A stretch of 39,707 nucleotides of DNA from Flavobacteriaceae bacterium. Its GTDB lineage: Bacteria > Bacteroidota > Bacteroidia > Flavobacteriales > Flavobacteriaceae. Below are positions 8,635 to 18,233 of this stretch, piece after piece. The stretch spans positions 1 to 39,707 of the forward strand of contig JAURNV010000023.1 of the NCBI GenBank assembly GCA_030830005.1, written 5' to 3'. Position numbers and translations under genes: made by a program. The notes below the pieces were generated by a model. The model saw only the letters and a list, made by a program, of their open reading frames with translations, was not told the origin of the DNA and did not search any database. Positions within the stretch are counted from its first letter, which is position 1. Every line of letters starts with the position of its first letter.

Positions 8635-11600
8635 ATGGCACGAATAAACGAAACACAACAACAAAAGGATTTTAATAAAATCTCTATTGGGCTTTCATCG
8701 CCCGAAACTATTTTGGCCTCCTCAAAAGGAGAGGTTCTAAAGCCAGAAACTATCAACTATCGTACGCATAAACCTGAGCGTGATGGACTGTTCTGTGAAC
8801 GCATTTTTGGTCCAGTTAAGGATTTTGAATGTGCTTGTGGTAAGTACAAACGCATTCGCTATAAGGGAATTGTGTGTGATCGCTGTGGGGTAGAAGTAAC
8901 AGAGAAAAAAGTACGTCGCGATCGTGTAGGACACATCAGTCTTGTGGTTCCTGTTGCACATATTTGGTACTTCCGTTCTTTGCCCAATAAAATTGGCTAC
9001 TTGCTTGGACTTCCTTCAAAGAAGTTGGACATGATTATTTATTATGAACGCTATGTAGTTATACAGCCGGGTATTGCAACTAACGAAGAGGGAGAGCCTG
9101 TTCAAAAAATGGATTTTTTGACAGAAGAAGAATATTTGAATATTCTTGAAAAGCTTCCTCAGGACAATCAGTATTTAGAAGACAGTGACCCCAACAAGTT
9201 TATTGCTAAAATGGGGGCCGAATGTTTGATTGATATCCTTAATCGTATTGATTTGGATGAGTTGTCTTTTCAATTACGTGATAAGGCTAATAACGAGACT
9301 TCAAAACAGCGTAAAACGGAAGCTTTAAAACGTCTTCAGGTTGTTGAGGCATTTCGAGACGCTAATAAAAATCGCGAAAATCGTCCTGAGTGGATGATTA
9401 TGAAGGTAGTTCCTGTAATTCCACCAGAATTACGTCCACTAGTACCTTTAGATGGGGGGCGTTTTGCCACTTCTGACCTTAACGATTTGTACCGTCGTGT
9501 GATTATTAGAAACAATCGTTTAAAGCGATTGTTAGAGATTAAAGCACCAGAAGTTATTTTACGTAATGAAAAACGTATGCTACAAGAGTCGGTAGATTCC
9601 TTGTTTGATAATACACGTAAATCTTCTGCGGTAAAAACAGATGCAAATCGTCCATTAAAATCGCTTTCGGATTCTCTTAAAGGAAAGCAAGGACGTTTTC
9701 GTCAGAACTTACTTGGTAAGCGTGTAGATTACTCAGCACGTTCAGTTATTGTTGTAGGTCCTGAACTTAAACTATATGAGTGCGGTTTGCCAAAGAATAT
9801 GGCAGCTGAACTTTATAAGCCGTTTATCATCCGTAAACTTATTGAGCGCGGAATTGTTAAGACGGTAAAATCAGCAAAGAAAATTATTGACAAGCGAGAG
9901 CCGGTTGTTTGGGATATTTTAGAAAACGTTCTTAAGGGGCATCCAGTACTTTTAAATCGCGCTCCCACACTTCACCGCTTGGGAATCCAGGCTTTTCAAC
10001 CGAAACTAATTGAAGGAAAAGCGATTCAATTACACCCTCTGGCGTGTACCGCATTTAATGCCGACTTTGACGGTGACCAAATGGCAGTACATTTGCCTTT
10101 AGGTCCAGAGGCAATTCTTGAATCACAGTTATTAATGTTGGCTTCGCATAACATTCTTAACCCTGCAAACGGTTCGCCAATCACAGTACCCTCTCAAGAC
10201 ATGGTACTTGGATTGTATTATATGACTAAAGCGCGTAAGTCTACCAAAGACCATAAGGTAAAAGGTGAAGGCTTAACCTTTTACAGTGAAGATGAGGTAA
10301 ACATTGCTTTTAATGAAGGCAAAGTGAACCTTAACGCCATGGTAAAAATTCGCGCTAAAGATTTCAATGAAAATGGCGAATTAGTATACCAAATTATTGA
10401 TACCACCGTAGGTAGAATATTATTTAATCAGCATGTTCCCGAGCAAGCAGGTTTTATAAATGAAGTTTTAACCAAGAAATCCCTTCGAGGAATTATTGGT
10501 GACATCTTAAGTGTGACTAGTGTTCCTGAAACAGCTGAATTCCTTGATAAAATTAAGGACATGGGATTCTCTTTTGCCTTTAAAGGTGGATTATCCTTCA
10601 GTTTGGGAGATATCATCATTCCAAGTGAAAAAACAGGATTGATTGATCAAGCAAATGAGCAAGTAGATGGTATAATTGCGAATTACAACATGGGGCTTAT
10701 TACCAACAATGAGCGTTATAATCAGGTAATTGATATTTGGACATCTACTAATGCAACTCTTACTGAACTTGCTATGAAACGCATTAGCGAAGACCAGCAA
10801 GGATTTAATTCGGTTTACATGATGCTTGACTCTGGTGCGCGTGGTTCAAAAGAGCAGATTCGTCAGCTTACAGGTATGCGTGGATTGATGGCTAAGCCTA
10901 AGAAATCCAATTCAGGTGGAGGTGAGATTATTGAAAACCCGATTCTTTCAAACTTTAAGGAAGGGTTATCGATTTTAGAATATTTTATTTCCACTCACGG
11001 AGCTCGTAAAGGACTTGCAGATACGGCGTTAAAAACTGCTGATGCAGGTTATTTGACGCGTCGTTTGCACGATGTTGCACAAGACGTTATTGTAAATCAA
11101 GTGGATTGTGGAACCCTTCGCGGACTTCCAGTAACTGCGCTTAAGAAAAATGAGGAGGTTGTTGAACCTCTTGGTGAGCGAATTGTTGGCCGAGTAGCAT
11201 TGCATGATGTTATTAATCCTCTTACAGGTGATGTTATTGTGTCTTCTGGAGAAGAAATTTTAGAAGCACATGTTAAATCAATTGAGGTTACCCCAATTGA
11301 AAGTGTTGAGGTGCGTTCCGCACTTACATGTGAAGCCAAAAAAGGTATCTGCGCCAATTGTTATGGGCGTAACCTCGCAACAGGAAAAATGGTTCAACAA
11401 GGTGAGTCTGTAGGTGTTATTGCAGCACAATCTATTGGTGAGCCAGGTACACAGCTTACGCTGCGTACATTCCACGTGGGAGGTATTGCCGGAAACATTT
11501 CAGAAGAGAACAAACTCACTGCACGTTTTGATGGTGTTGCCGAGATTGAAGAACTGAAAACCGTTGACGGAAAAGATAATGATGGTAATAAAGTTAAAAT

Positions 11601-12936
11601 TGTTATTTCACGAACTTCTGAAATCAAAGTTGTAGACCAAAATACTGGAATTGTACTGAGTACAAACATTATTCCTTATGGATCATTTGTTTTTGCAAAA
11701 GACGGACAAAAAATCAAAAAAGGAGATGTGATCTGTCAGTGGGATCCTTACAATGGAGTAATTATTTCTGAATTTACGGGTTCAATTGGATATGAAAATA
11801 TAGATCAGGGTGTTACCTTTCAAGTGGAAATTGACGAACAAACTGGTTTCCAAGAAAAAGTAATTTCTGAATCTAGAAACAAGAAAATCATTCCAACACT
11901 GTTAATCAAAGACGCTAGTGGTAAAACATTACAGGCATATAACCTTCCTGTGGGTGCGCACCTTATGGTTAATGATGGTGAGAAAATTGAAAACGGTAAG
12001 ATTTTAGTTAAAATCCCTCGAAAATCAGCCAAGTCAGGAGATATTACGGGTGGTTTGCCACGTGTTACAGAGCTTTTTGAAGCACGTAACCCGTCTAACC
12101 CAGCTGTAGTTTCTGAAATTGATGGTGTAGTTACTTTTGGTAAAATAAAGCGTGGTAATCGAGAAATTATTGTTGAGTCTAGAACTGGGCAAATCAAAAA
12201 ATACTTGGTTAAACTTTCGAATCAAATTTTAGTTCAAGAGAATGACTTTATTAAAGCAGGTATGCCACTCTCTGATGGTGCTATTACACCAAATGACATC
12301 CTGTCTATCAAAGGACCATCTGCTGTTCAGCAGTATTTGGTTAATGAAGTGCAAGAGGTCTATCGTTTACAAGGGGTAAAAATCAACGACAAGCACTTTG
12401 AAGTCGTGGTACGTCAAATGATGCGTAAGGTTCAAATTGAAGACTCTGGGGATACAACTTTCTTGGAAGGTCAATTAGTTCATAAGGCAAACTTTATTGA
12501 AGAAAACGATGCCTTGTTTGGTCAAAAAGTAATCCTCGATGCTGGGGATTCTGTAAATCTAAAAGCAGGCCAAATTGTAACTGCACGCCAACTGCGTGAT
12601 GAGAATTCATTTCTTAAGCGTGAAGATAAGAATCTTGTAGAAGCTCGAGATGCGGTGAATGCAACTGCAACTCCGATTCTTCAAGGAATTACACGAGCAT
12701 CGTTGCAAACCAAGTCGTTTATTTCGGCTGCATCATTCCAAGAAACCACTAAAGTACTTAACGAAGCAGCTGTTGCTGGTAAGATAGATACTTTAGAAGG
12801 ATTGAAAGAAAACGTTATTGTAGGGCACAAGATTCCTGCAGGTACGGGGAATCGTGCATTCAACGATATTATTGTGGGCTACACAGATGAATATGAAGCG
12901 CTGATCGCAGAAAAATCACTAAGTGCTGATGTATAA
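8635..12936 (+). CDS. rpoC: DNA-directed RNA polymerase subunit beta'
   Basis: Largest RNA polymerase subunit; it carries the catalytic magnesium site. The protein has 1433 aa. The first zinc ribbon uses C66, C68, C81 and C84. The active site NADFDGD places three aspartates at 477, 479 and 481. The second zinc site uses C825, C899, C906 and C909, with the same spacing as in E. coli. The [18 protein letters not shown] segment is present, as is the trigger-loop/bridge region ([12 protein letters not shown]-like run [19 protein letters not shown]). Its stop codon TAA overlaps the next ATG by one base, suggesting translational coupling to the DUF3467 gene. Confidence 0.99.
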   Translation: MARINETQQQKDFNKISIGLSSPETILASSKGEVLKPETINYRTHKPERDGLFCERIFGPVKDFECACGKYKRIRYKGIVCDRCGVEVTEKKVRRDRVGHISLVVPVAHIWYFRSLPNKIGYLLGLPSKKLDMIIYYERYVVIQPGIATNEEGEPVQKMDFLTEEEYLNILEKLPQDNQYLEDSDPNKFIAKMGAECLIDILNRIDLDELSFQLRDKANNETSKQRKTEALKRLQVVEAFRDANKNRENRPEWMIMKVVPVIPPELRPLVPLDGGRFATSDLNDLYRRVIIRNNRLKRLLEIKAPEVILRNEKRMLQESVDSLFDNTRKSSAVKTDANRPLKSLSDSLKGKQGRFRQNLLGKRVDYSARSVIVVGPELKLYECGLPKNMAAELYKPFIIRKLIERGIVKTVKSAKKIIDKREPVVWDILENVLKGHPVLLNRAPTLHRLGIQAFQPKLIEGKAIQLHPLACTAFNADFDGDQMAVHLPLGPEAILESQLLMLASHNILNPANGSPITVPSQDMVLGLYYMTKARKSTKDHKVKGEGLTFYSEDEVNIAFNEGKVNLNAMVKIRAKDFNENGELVYQIIDTTVGRILFNQHVPEQAGFINEVLTKKSLRGIIGDILSVTSVPETAEFLDKIKDMGFSFAFKGGLSFSLGDIIIPSEKTGLIDQANEQVDGIIANYNMGLITNNERYNQVIDIWTSTNATLTELAMKRISEDQQGFNSVYMMLDSGARGSKEQIRQLTGMRGLMAKPKKSNSGGGEIIENPILSNFKEGLSILEYFISTHGARKGLADTALKTADAGYLTRRLHDVAQDVIVNQVDCGTLRGLPVTALKKNEEVVEPLGERIVGRVALHDVINPLTGDVIVSSGEEILEAHVKSIEVTPIESVEVRSALTCEAKKGICANCYGRNLATGKMVQQGESVGVIAAQSIGEPGTQLTLRTFHVGGIAGNISEENKLTARFDGVAEIEELKTVDGKDNDGNKVKIVISRTSEIKVVDQNTGIVLSTNIIPYGSFVFAKDGQKIKKGDVICQWDPYNGVIISEFTGSIGYENIDQGVTFQVEIDEQTGFQEKVISESRNKKIIPTLLIKDASGKTLQAYNLPVGAHLMVNDGEKIENGKILVKIPRKSAKSGDITGGLPRVTELFEARNPSNPAVVSEIDGVVTFGKIKRGNREIIVESRTGQIKKYLVKLSNQILVQENDFIKAGMPLSDGAITPNDILSIKGPSAVQQYLVNEVQEVYRLQGVKINDKHFEVVVRQMMRKVQIEDSGDTTFLEGQLVHKANFIEENDALFGQKVILDAGDSVNLKAGQIVTARQLRDENSFLKREDKNLVEARDAVNATATPILQGITRASLQTKSFISAASFQETTKVLNEAAVAGKIDTLEGLKENVIVGHKIPAGTGNRAFNDIIVGYTDEYEALIAEKSLSADV

Positions 12937-13247
12937 TGAGTGAAAAGACAAAAAAAGAAGGTAGCATTAATATTGAGCTAGACCCTGAAACTGCTCAGGG
13001 GACTTATTCAAACCTTGCGATTATTAATCACTCAGGTTCTGAGTTTGTAGTTGATTTTATTAATATCATGCCAGGTGCTCCAAAAGCTAAAGTGCGTTCA
13101 CGTATTATACTCACCCCTCAACATGCCAAGAGATTTTTAAAGGCATTAGGTGAAAATGTACAGCGTTTTGAATCCGCTCACGGAGAAATTAAGGATTATG
13201 AGCAGCCGCCCATACCACTTAATTTTGGCCCAACAGGCGAAGCTTAA
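12936..13247 (+). CDS. DUF3467 family protein
   Basis: A 103-aa protein matching the DUF3467 family by its core pattern: YSNLAIINHSGSEFVVDF (about 25-42), then NIMPGAPKAKVRSRIILTP and HAKRFLKALGENV. Biochemical role unknown to me. It starts on the last base of the rpoC stop (TAATG), a tight coupling seen in Bacteroidota generally, and is followed by a terminator, so it is the last gene of the rpoBC transcript. That position suggests a role linked to transcription or RNA polymerase, but this is only inference. Confidence 0.93.
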   Translation: MSEKTKKEGSINIELDPETAQGTYSNLAIINHSGSEFVVDFINIMPGAPKAKVRSRIILTPQHAKRFLKALGENVQRFESAHGEIKDYEQPPIPLNFGPTGEA

Positions 13248-13255
13248 TCAAACAA

Positions 13256-13283
13256 AATCCCGCTCGAAAGATCGGGGTTTTTT
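13256..13283. terminator. bidirectional terminator between DUF3467 gene and prfC
   Basis: AATCCCGCTC pairs with GATCGGGGTT (one mismatch, one G-T) around a GAAA tetraloop, followed by a T run on plus. On minus the stem is followed by TTTTGTT. It lies between the convergent rpoC-DUF3467 and prfC ends and can serve both. Confidence 0.88.
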
Positions 13284-13287
13284 ATAT

Positions 13288-14874
13288 CTAAAACTCTGAA
13301 GTAGCGTGAAAAATAATCCCTGGGTATTTGCTTTGGGTCATTTGTAGCGTAAAGGCTGAGTCTGCCAAAAAAACCAGTTGACCTTGTTTGTCAATGGCTA
13401 AAAATTTTGCCTTAGCTTGCTTAAAGTCAATAAAATCAGATTCGCTATTGGGCTGTACTTCCAACCAACAGGCTTTATGAACATTTAAGTTTTCATAGTT
13501 GCAAATCGCGCCATACTCATGTTCCAAACGGTACTGAATTACATCAAACTGCAGCGCCCCTACTGTTCCCACAATTTTACGGCCGTTTAGTTCTAGGGTA
13601 AACAATTGTGCCACGCCTTCGTCCATCAATTGGTCAATCCCTTTGCTGAGTTGTTTTGCTTTCATGGGATCGGCGTTGTTAATATATCTAAAATGTTCGG
13701 GCGAAAAACTGGGAATACCCTTAAAGTGTATTTGCTCTCCTGAAGTCAAGGTGTCTCCAATTTTAAAGTTTCCGGTATCGTGTAAGCCCACAATGTCGCC
13801 AGGATAAGACACATCTACAATTTCCTTTTTATCAGCAAAAAAAGCATTGGGACTACTGAATTTTAGCTTTTTATTGTGTCGTACGTGTAGGTAAGGTACG
13901 TTTCGGGCAAACGTTCCAGAAACAACTTTGATAAATGCTAAACGGTCGCGATGTTTGGGGTCCATATTTGCATGTATTTTAAAAACAAAACCCGAAAACG
14001 CATCTTCTTGTGGACTAATGGTGCGTTCTTCGCTAGTTTTTGGTTGTGGTGTTGGAGCAATATCCACAAAGCAGTCTAGCAACTCTTGAACGCCAAAATT
14101 ATTCAACGCAGAGCCAAAAAAGACAGGATGTTGTTGTCCACTCAAGTAAGTATCTCTATCAAAAGAAGGATACACTTCACGAACTAATTCTAGCTCTTCT
14201 TCTAGCCTGTCTTTAGCAGATTCACCAATGCTACTTTTAAGTATGGGTTCGCTCAAACTTTTAATAAGGCTGCTTTTGCCTACTGTAGTTTTACTTTCGC
14301 TTACAAATAGCCTGACAGTGTCGTTCCACAAATTGTAAATCCCTTTAAAATCATATCCCATACCGATAGGAAAACTCAATGGTACGGTGGTTAGTCCAAG
14401 TTTTTGTTCTACCTCGTCAAGAAGATCAAACGCGTCTTTCCCCTCTCTATCCAATTTGTTTATAAATACAATAATGGGGATATTTCGCATGCGACAAACG
14501 GACACTAATTTTTCAGTTTGCTCTTCTACACCTTTTGCCACATCAATCACTACTATTACACTATCAACAGCAGTTAAGGTCCGATAAGTGTCTTCTGCAA
14601 AATCTTTGTGTCCAGGTGTGTCAAGAATATTTATTTTTTTGTCCTTGTATAAAAAAGCTAGTACTGAAGTTGCCACCGAAATTCCACGTTGGCGCTCAAT
14701 TTCCATAAAGTCACTAGTTGCAGCCTTTTTTATTTTATTGGACTTTACTGCTCCTGCCTCTTGAATTGCGCCTCCAAAAAGAAGCAGTTTTTCAGTAAGT
14801 GTGGTTTTACCAGCATCAGGGTGAGAGATGATGCCAAAAGTACGCCTGCGTTTGATTTCTTCCAAAAAATTCAT
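13288..14874 (-). CDS. prfC: peptide chain release factor 3
   Basis: GTPase that recycles RF1/RF2 from the ribosome after termination. The protein has 528 aa, the family's normal length. G-domain motifs are visible: SHPDAGKTT (about 18-26), the RQRGISV switch (about 63-69), DTPGHKDF (about 87) and NKLDREG (about 141). The KSNKIKKAATSDFMEIE stretch before switch I is typical of RF3 and separates it from EF-G. A TACTTTTG -7 box lies only five bases upstream of the ATG. It converges on the rpoBC block. Confidence 0.98.
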   Translation of the reverse strand: MNFLEEIKRRRTFGIISHPDAGKTTLTEKLLLFGGAIQEAGAVKSNKIKKAATSDFMEIERQRGISVATSVLAFLYKDKKINILDTPGHKDFAEDTYRTLTAVDSVIVVIDVAKGVEEQTEKLVSVCRMRNIPIIVFINKLDREGKDAFDLLDEVEQKLGLTTVPLSFPIGMGYDFKGIYNLWNDTVRLFVSESKTTVGKSSLIKSLSEPILKSSIGESAKDRLEEELELVREVYPSFDRDTYLSGQQHPVFFGSALNNFGVQELLDCFVDIAPTPQPKTSEERTISPQEDAFSGFVFKIHANMDPKHRDRLAFIKVVSGTFARNVPYLHVRHNKKLKFSSPNAFFADKKEIVDVSYPGDIVGLHDTGNFKIGDTLTSGEQIHFKGIPSFSPEHFRYINNADPMKAKQLSKGIDQLMDEGVAQLFTLELNGRKIVGTVGALQFDVIQYRLEHEYGAICNYENLNVHKACWLEVQPNSESDFIDFKQAKAKFLAIDKQGQLVFLADSAFTLQMTQSKYPGIIFHATSEF

Positions 14875-14879
14875 GTGGG

Positions 14880-14887
14880 CAAAAGTA
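14880..14887 (-). promoter_or_regulatory. -7 promoter element of prfC
   Basis: On the minus strand TACTTTTG fits TAnnTTTG exactly; its final G is five bases before the prfC ATG. The expected transcript start falls at or just before the start codon. Confidence 0.5.
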
Positions 14888-14937
14888 TCAAATTGTTTCG
14901 CAGATTTATCATATCACACTCCTTAATATCAGCTCAG

Positions 14938-15912
14938 TTATAATTCAAATACTTGATGAAGCCGAGCAACATGAAATCCATTGTTTTTAATGATTTTACT
15001 GGTTTTACTGTCAGGATCAAGAGTTGGATTAGTGTGATTCATGTGAATAAAGTAAATTTTATCTTTAATTTCTTCAGATGCTCTTTTAAAAAGAGTCATG
15101 GTTTCAACGATAAATGGGTGAGGAATTTCAGAAATATCCCTAAAATTGAGTTCATCACCACTGTAGAATGTAGCATCTAAAAAAGCGTAATCTACCTTTG
15201 TTACTTCTTCAACTATAGATAAATCCCATTTTTCCCATTTGTCTATATCTGGGATAAAAAGCGCACTTTTCTTAGGTCCTTCAATGATAAACCCAACAGT
15301 TTCAGAATATTCATCTCTGTGAGGCACCAATATTGGGGTCACCGAGAGGGTTTCAGAAAGGGTTTTTTTTTTTCTGTTTCCTAATTGTTTTAACCTAATA
15401 TTTTTTGTTTCAACCAACTGATTCCAAGGCCCATTATTTCTTAAATAAGAATCCATTCTTGGCATGACATAAACAGGAATTTGATTGCTATTAACGGCTT
15501 CTTTCCCTAAATACATAAGGCCAGAATAATGACCAATGTGTGCATGCGTTAAAAAAATACCATCGGGAAGCTCTTTGTTGTTTTGTGCACCAAAAGCGGT
15601 TAGTTCCTTGAGTTGTTTCGGAAGATTTGGCGTGGCCTCAAACATATATTTTTTTTGAGTACTAGAATCATATAAGCCTAAACAGGTAACAGGAAAAGAG
15701 GTGTTGTTTTTTCTTAATGATGTACAGCAAGACTTAGTACATGCAATATGCGGCGCACCAGCATCTTGAATTGTTCCTAAAACGATAATTGCCGTTTCGC
15801 TTGATGGTTTAATTGCGTTTGGCTCTACGCATCCATACAAAAGCACAAATATTATCATTAGAGATTTTGAGAACGCTAAAAAAGAAAAAGAAGTGTTGAA
15901 ATGCATCTTCAT
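14938..15912 (-). CDS. PqqB-like metallo-beta-lactamase-fold lipoprotein
   Basis: A 324-aa predicted lipoprotein. A hydrophobic signal segment (about 16-27) ends in the lipobox LLYGC, with the lipidated cysteine at 28. The mature part begins with VLGTIQDAGAPHIAC and a C58...C62-C63 cluster, reminiscent of the N-terminus of PqqB. The metal motif reads THAHIGH (H122, H124, H127): the aspartate of the classical HxHxDH is glycine. Further candidate ligands are the VPHRDE segment and HMNHTNP near the C-terminus. No other PQQ genes are nearby, so a PQQ role is unlikely; a periplasmic hydrolase is the best guess. It is upstream of prfC on the same strand, 63 bases away. Substrate unknown. Confidence 0.8.
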   Translation of the reverse strand: MKMHFNTSFSFLAFSKSLMIIFVLLYGCVEPNAIKPSSETAIIVLGTIQDAGAPHIACTKSCCTSLRKNNTSFPVTCLGLYDSSTQKKYMFEATPNLPKQLKELTAFGAQNNKELPDGIFLTHAHIGHYSGLMYLGKEAVNSNQIPVYVMPRMDSYLRNNGPWNQLVETKNIRLKQLGNRKKKTLSETLSVTPILVPHRDEYSETVGFIIEGPKKSALFIPDIDKWEKWDLSIVEEVTKVDYAFLDATFYSGDELNFRDISEIPHPFIVETMTLFKRASEEIKDKIYFIHMNHTNPTLDPDSKTSKIIKNNGFHVARLHQVFEL

Positions 15913-15994
15913 ATGTTATTTGCTAAAGTAATAAGAACAAATAAAAGTTCTATTGTGCGACCTTACATTCCGTTTTTGTATTTTTAATCCAAAT

Positions 15995-16513
15995 ATGGAA
16001 GAACAGGTAATTTTGGTAGACCTAGACGATAACCCAATCGGGTTGATGCCTAAAATGGAGGCGCATGAAAAAGGGATTTTGCATCGTGCCTTTTCAGTAT
16101 TTGTTCTTAATAACAAAGACGAATTGATGTTGCAAAAGCGCGCCTTACACAAATATCATTCCCCAGGGCTTTGGACAAACACTTGTTGTAGTCATCAGCG
16201 AGAAGGCGAAACCAATATAGCCGCAGGAAAAAGGCGGCTACAAGAAGAAATGGGATTTGTGACCGAACTTAGAGAAGTAACCTCATTTGTTTACAAGGCA
16301 CCTTTTGATAATGGATTAACAGAACACGAATTGGACCATATTATGGTTGGGCAATTCAACCAAGTGCCTACCATCAACCCCGAAGAAGTTGCCGAATGGA
16401 AATGGATGCCTATTGATGCCGTTCGTTATGACATAAACCAAAACCCCGAAAATTACACCGTTTGGTTTGTCATTATCTTTGAGCAGTTCTATGAACAAAT
16501 AAAAAGGCTATGA
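15995..16513 (+). CDS. idi: isopentenyl-diphosphate delta-isomerase, type I
   Basis: Interconverts isopentenyl and dimethylallyl diphosphate, providing the starter for isoprenoids such as menaquinone and carotenoids. I start at ATG 15995 (MEEQVILVDL, 172 aa), which gives the typical N-terminus; an upstream in-frame TTG would add an unlikely tail. The Nudix fold is evident: HRAFSVFVLN, LWTNTCCSH with the catalytic cysteine at 65, the AAGKRRLQEEMGF helix and the HELDH segment with its glutamate. It overlaps queD by four bases (ATGA), so the two are translationally coupled. Confidence 0.96.
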   Translation: MEEQVILVDLDDNPIGLMPKMEAHEKGILHRAFSVFVLNNKDELMLQKRALHKYHSPGLWTNTCCSHQREGETNIAAGKRRLQEEMGFVTELREVTSFVYKAPFDNGLTEHELDHIMVGQFNQVPTINPEEVAEWKWMPIDAVRYDINQNPENYTVWFVIIFEQFYEQIKRL

Positions 16514-16929
16514 AACAAGTAACCGTAAGCCGAAAGGCACACTTCAATGCTGCGCATCGCCTATATCGTAAGGATTGGAGCGACACCAAAAATGAAGAAG
16601 TTTTCGGCAAATGCAGTAACCCCCATTTTCATGGGCACAACTATGAGCTCATCGTGTCTGTAACTGGAGAAATTGACCCCGAAACAGGATATGTAATAGA
16701 CATGAAAGTACTAAAGGAGTTGATTAAAAACTACGTTGAAGATGCCTTTGATCACAAAAACTTAAACGAGCAAGTTCCTGAATTTTCATCGCTGATACCC
16801 ACCGCCGAAAATATTTCTGTGGTGATATGGGAAAAGTTACGACCCCATATTGCCAATAAAAACGATTTATCTATAACTTTGTACGAAACCCCTCGAAACT
16901 ACGTGCAGTTTTCGGGAACTAACCAATAA
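16510..16929 (+). CDS. queD: 6-pyruvoyltetrahydropterin synthase / QueD family protein
   Basis: A 139-aa T-fold enzyme acting on dihydroneopterin triphosphate, either in queuosine synthesis (6-carboxytetrahydropterin synthase) or pterin synthesis. Zinc ligands H16, H41 and H43 are visible in AHFNAAHRL and HFHGHNY, and the catalytic cysteine is C35 in GKCSNP. FDHKNLN and the TAENIS glutamate complete the active site. No other queuosine gene is nearby, so the exact product cannot be fixed from context. It overlaps idi by four bases and precedes a small helical protein by seven. Confidence 0.92.
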   Translation: MKQVTVSRKAHFNAAHRLYRKDWSDTKNEEVFGKCSNPHFHGHNYELIVSVTGEIDPETGYVIDMKVLKELIKNYVEDAFDHKNLNEQVPEFSSLIPTAENISVVIWEKLRPHIANKNDLSITLYETPRNYVQFSGTNQ

Positions 16930-16936
16930 ATCTAAT

Positions 16937-17203
16937 ATGGCAACGATTCGAGATTTAAAAAAAGATATCAACCACGTACTAGGCGAAATTATTGAAATGG
17001 CATTGGACTGGGAAAAAGAACATCCCGAGGCAGATAAAAATATAGCAACAGCTATTATAGATGAAGCTATAAGTACTTATGATGTGTTAAGTGCCAAGAT
17101 TTATCAAAAAGATGTCAAAAACAAAAAAGGACATTTTCGTGCCATTCAGGATGAGCTTGCCGAAAAGGGCACTGCACTGATTGAAAAAATCAACGGGCTG
17201 TAA
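16937..17203 (+). CDS. conserved small helical protein, unknown function
   Basis: An 88-aa soluble protein, rich in Glu, Lys, Ala and Ile, with no signal peptide, cysteine or metal motif. It looks all-helical: an amphipathic N-terminal helix (DLKKDINHVLGEIIEMAL), a DEAISTYDVLSAKIYQKDV middle part and a C-terminal helix. I think it is a conserved flavobacterial protein but cannot name a function. It follows queD by seven bases in the idi-queD operon and overlaps the 3' end of alkB on the other strand by 14 bases. Confidence 0.8.
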   Translation: MATIRDLKKDINHVLGEIIEMALDWEKEHPEADKNIATAIIDEAISTYDVLSAKIYQKDVKNKKGHFRAIQDELAEKGTALIEKINGL

Positions 17204-17795
17204 GCACCTTCCTAAATGTTAGGTTTATGCGCGGACCAACCTCTCGCGCCGTTTTTGCTATCTGATGTTTCCAAAAGTGTTGGGTTGTTCCTTCCATAAC
17301 CAATAAACTTCCATGCGCCAGCTCAAATTTTAGCCGCTGATTTTTCATGCTTGTATGTTTCAAATGAAAATAGCGAGCTGCGCCCAAGCTGACTGAGGCA
17401 ATCACGGGGTTTTTACTCAATTCGGGTTCGTTATCAGCGTGCCAACCGTTGCTGTCTTTGCCGTTGCGGTAGAGGTTTAGGAGCACGGTTGTAAAGGATT
17501 CGTTTGTGAATGCTTTTAATTTTTTTTCTATCCCTAACAAGGGTTCATTCATGGGGTTGGGTTGCATGACGATTCCCGAGTAGCCGTAGGGATCGGTAGT
17601 ATGTCCGTGTAAGGATGTCATACGCGGTTGGGCATGGGTTTTTCCAAAAACCCTAATAGGATCGTTGCGCCAAGGGGTTATGGCATGTAAGGTTTCAAAA
17701 TATGCATCTGCTTCTTCACAAGTTAAAAAATTGGGATAATAGCGGATTACAGCATCGGGAAGTTCAGGAGCAAAAACGTCAAATAACAACGACAT
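17190..17795 (-). CDS. alkB: AlkB-like 2-oxoglutarate/Fe(II) dioxygenase
   Basis: Oxidative demethylase for alkylated nucleic acid bases (AlkB/ABH2 type), using 2-oxoglutarate and Fe(II). The protein has 201 aa. Iron ligands are seen as H119 and D121 in WHADNEPE and the distal H177 in FWKHQI; the 2-oxoglutarate-binding arginines are R189 and R195 in PRINLTFR. RMTSLHG (about 58-64) and GYSG fit the substrate-facing loop of the ABH2-like branch. It starts on the last base of the upstream channel gene's stop (TAATG), so the two form an operon, and its end overlaps the convergent 88-aa protein gene by 14 bases. Confidence 0.94.
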   Translation of the reverse strand: MSLLFDVFAPELPDAVIRYYPNFLTCEEADAYFETLHAITPWRNDPIRVFGKTHAQPRMTSLHGHTTDPYGYSGIVMQPNPMNEPLLGIEKKLKAFTNESFTTVLLNLYRNGKDSNGWHADNEPELSKNPVIASVSLGAARYFHLKHTSMKNQRLKFELAHGSLLVMEGTTQHFWKHQIAKTAREVGPRINLTFRKVLTAR

Positions 17796-18121
17796 TACTT
17801 ATCCTTTTTTTTTCGTTTTTTGATGGTTTCTTTTCTGTAGTGCAAGAAGAGCGTATTAACAAAACCTAGAATCAGGGCTACACCTATAATAATATACCCC
17901 ATAGTAAATAGTTTGCCCAAATCGGTTTGTGGGGAAAAATCGCCGTAGCCAATGGTAGTGAGCGTAATCACTGAAAAGTAAAGCGAGTCGAGCCACGACC
18001 AGTCTTCAATAAAGCGGTAGGCAACGGTGCCTAATGCCAGAAAAAAGTTGGTAGCAAAAAGCAATGCCCGGTAAGTAGGGTCACGCCAAAAAGATAATAG
18101 GGTACGCCAAAAAAACAGCAT
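17795..18121 (-). CDS. two-transmembrane potassium channel protein
   Basis: A 108-aa ion-channel subunit with the KcsA-like plan: TM1 about 17-36, a pore helix, the selectivity filter TIGYGD (56-61), TM2 about 70-95, then a short, strongly basic tail (KKRKKKDK). It probably forms a homotetrameric K+ channel in the inner membrane. I start at ATG 18121 (MLFFWRTLL). A longer frame upstream is open but would run through the terminator hairpin at 18145-18176, so I reject it. There is no cytoplasmic RCK/TrkA domain. The gene is coupled to alkB by a one-base stop/start overlap. Confidence 0.9.
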   Translation of the reverse strand: MLFFWRTLLSFWRDPTYRALLFATNFFLALGTVAYRFIEDWSWLDSLYFSVITLTTIGYGDFSPQTDLGKLFTMGYIIIGVALILGFVNTLFLHYRKETIKKRKKKDK

Positions 18122-18144
18122 GGTAAATGATTTCAATAAAACTA

Positions 18145-18176
18145 CAAAAAATCCCTCAACTGTGGTTGAGGGATTT
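18145..18176 (-). terminator. intrinsic terminator after htpG
   Basis: On the minus strand a perfect 12-bp stem (AAATCCCTCAAC / GTTGAGGGATTT) with a CACA loop runs into a T tract. It lies 58 bases after the htpG stop and just before the channel gene, so it closes the htpG transcript. Confidence 0.9.
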
Positions 18177-18180
18177 AATT

Positions 18181-18229
18181 CCGTGCCTTTCGGCAAAGCT
18201 CAGGGCACTGCGTTTATCGAAGTGCCCTT
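18181..18229. repeat. REP-like extragenic palindromic repeat
   Basis: On minus, GGGCACT and AGTGCCC pair around a CGATAAACGC core with a following GCCGAAAGGC hairpin. The pattern of CTTCGA- and CTGAGCTT-type words resembles dispersed palindromic repeats I know from flavobacterial intergenic regions. Only this one copy is in the window, so repeat status is inferred. Confidence 0.5.
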
Positions 18230-18233
18230 TTGA

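Noticed and set aside
14938-15912. Naming the PqqB-like protein as a PQQ biosynthesis enzyme
   Set aside because: It is an exported lipoprotein, and no other pqq gene is in the window; only fold-level similarity is supported.
18122-18196. 25-residue N-terminal extension of the potassium channel
   Set aside because: The frame passes through the htpG terminator hairpin, and the internal ATG at 18121 gives a normal channel N-terminus.
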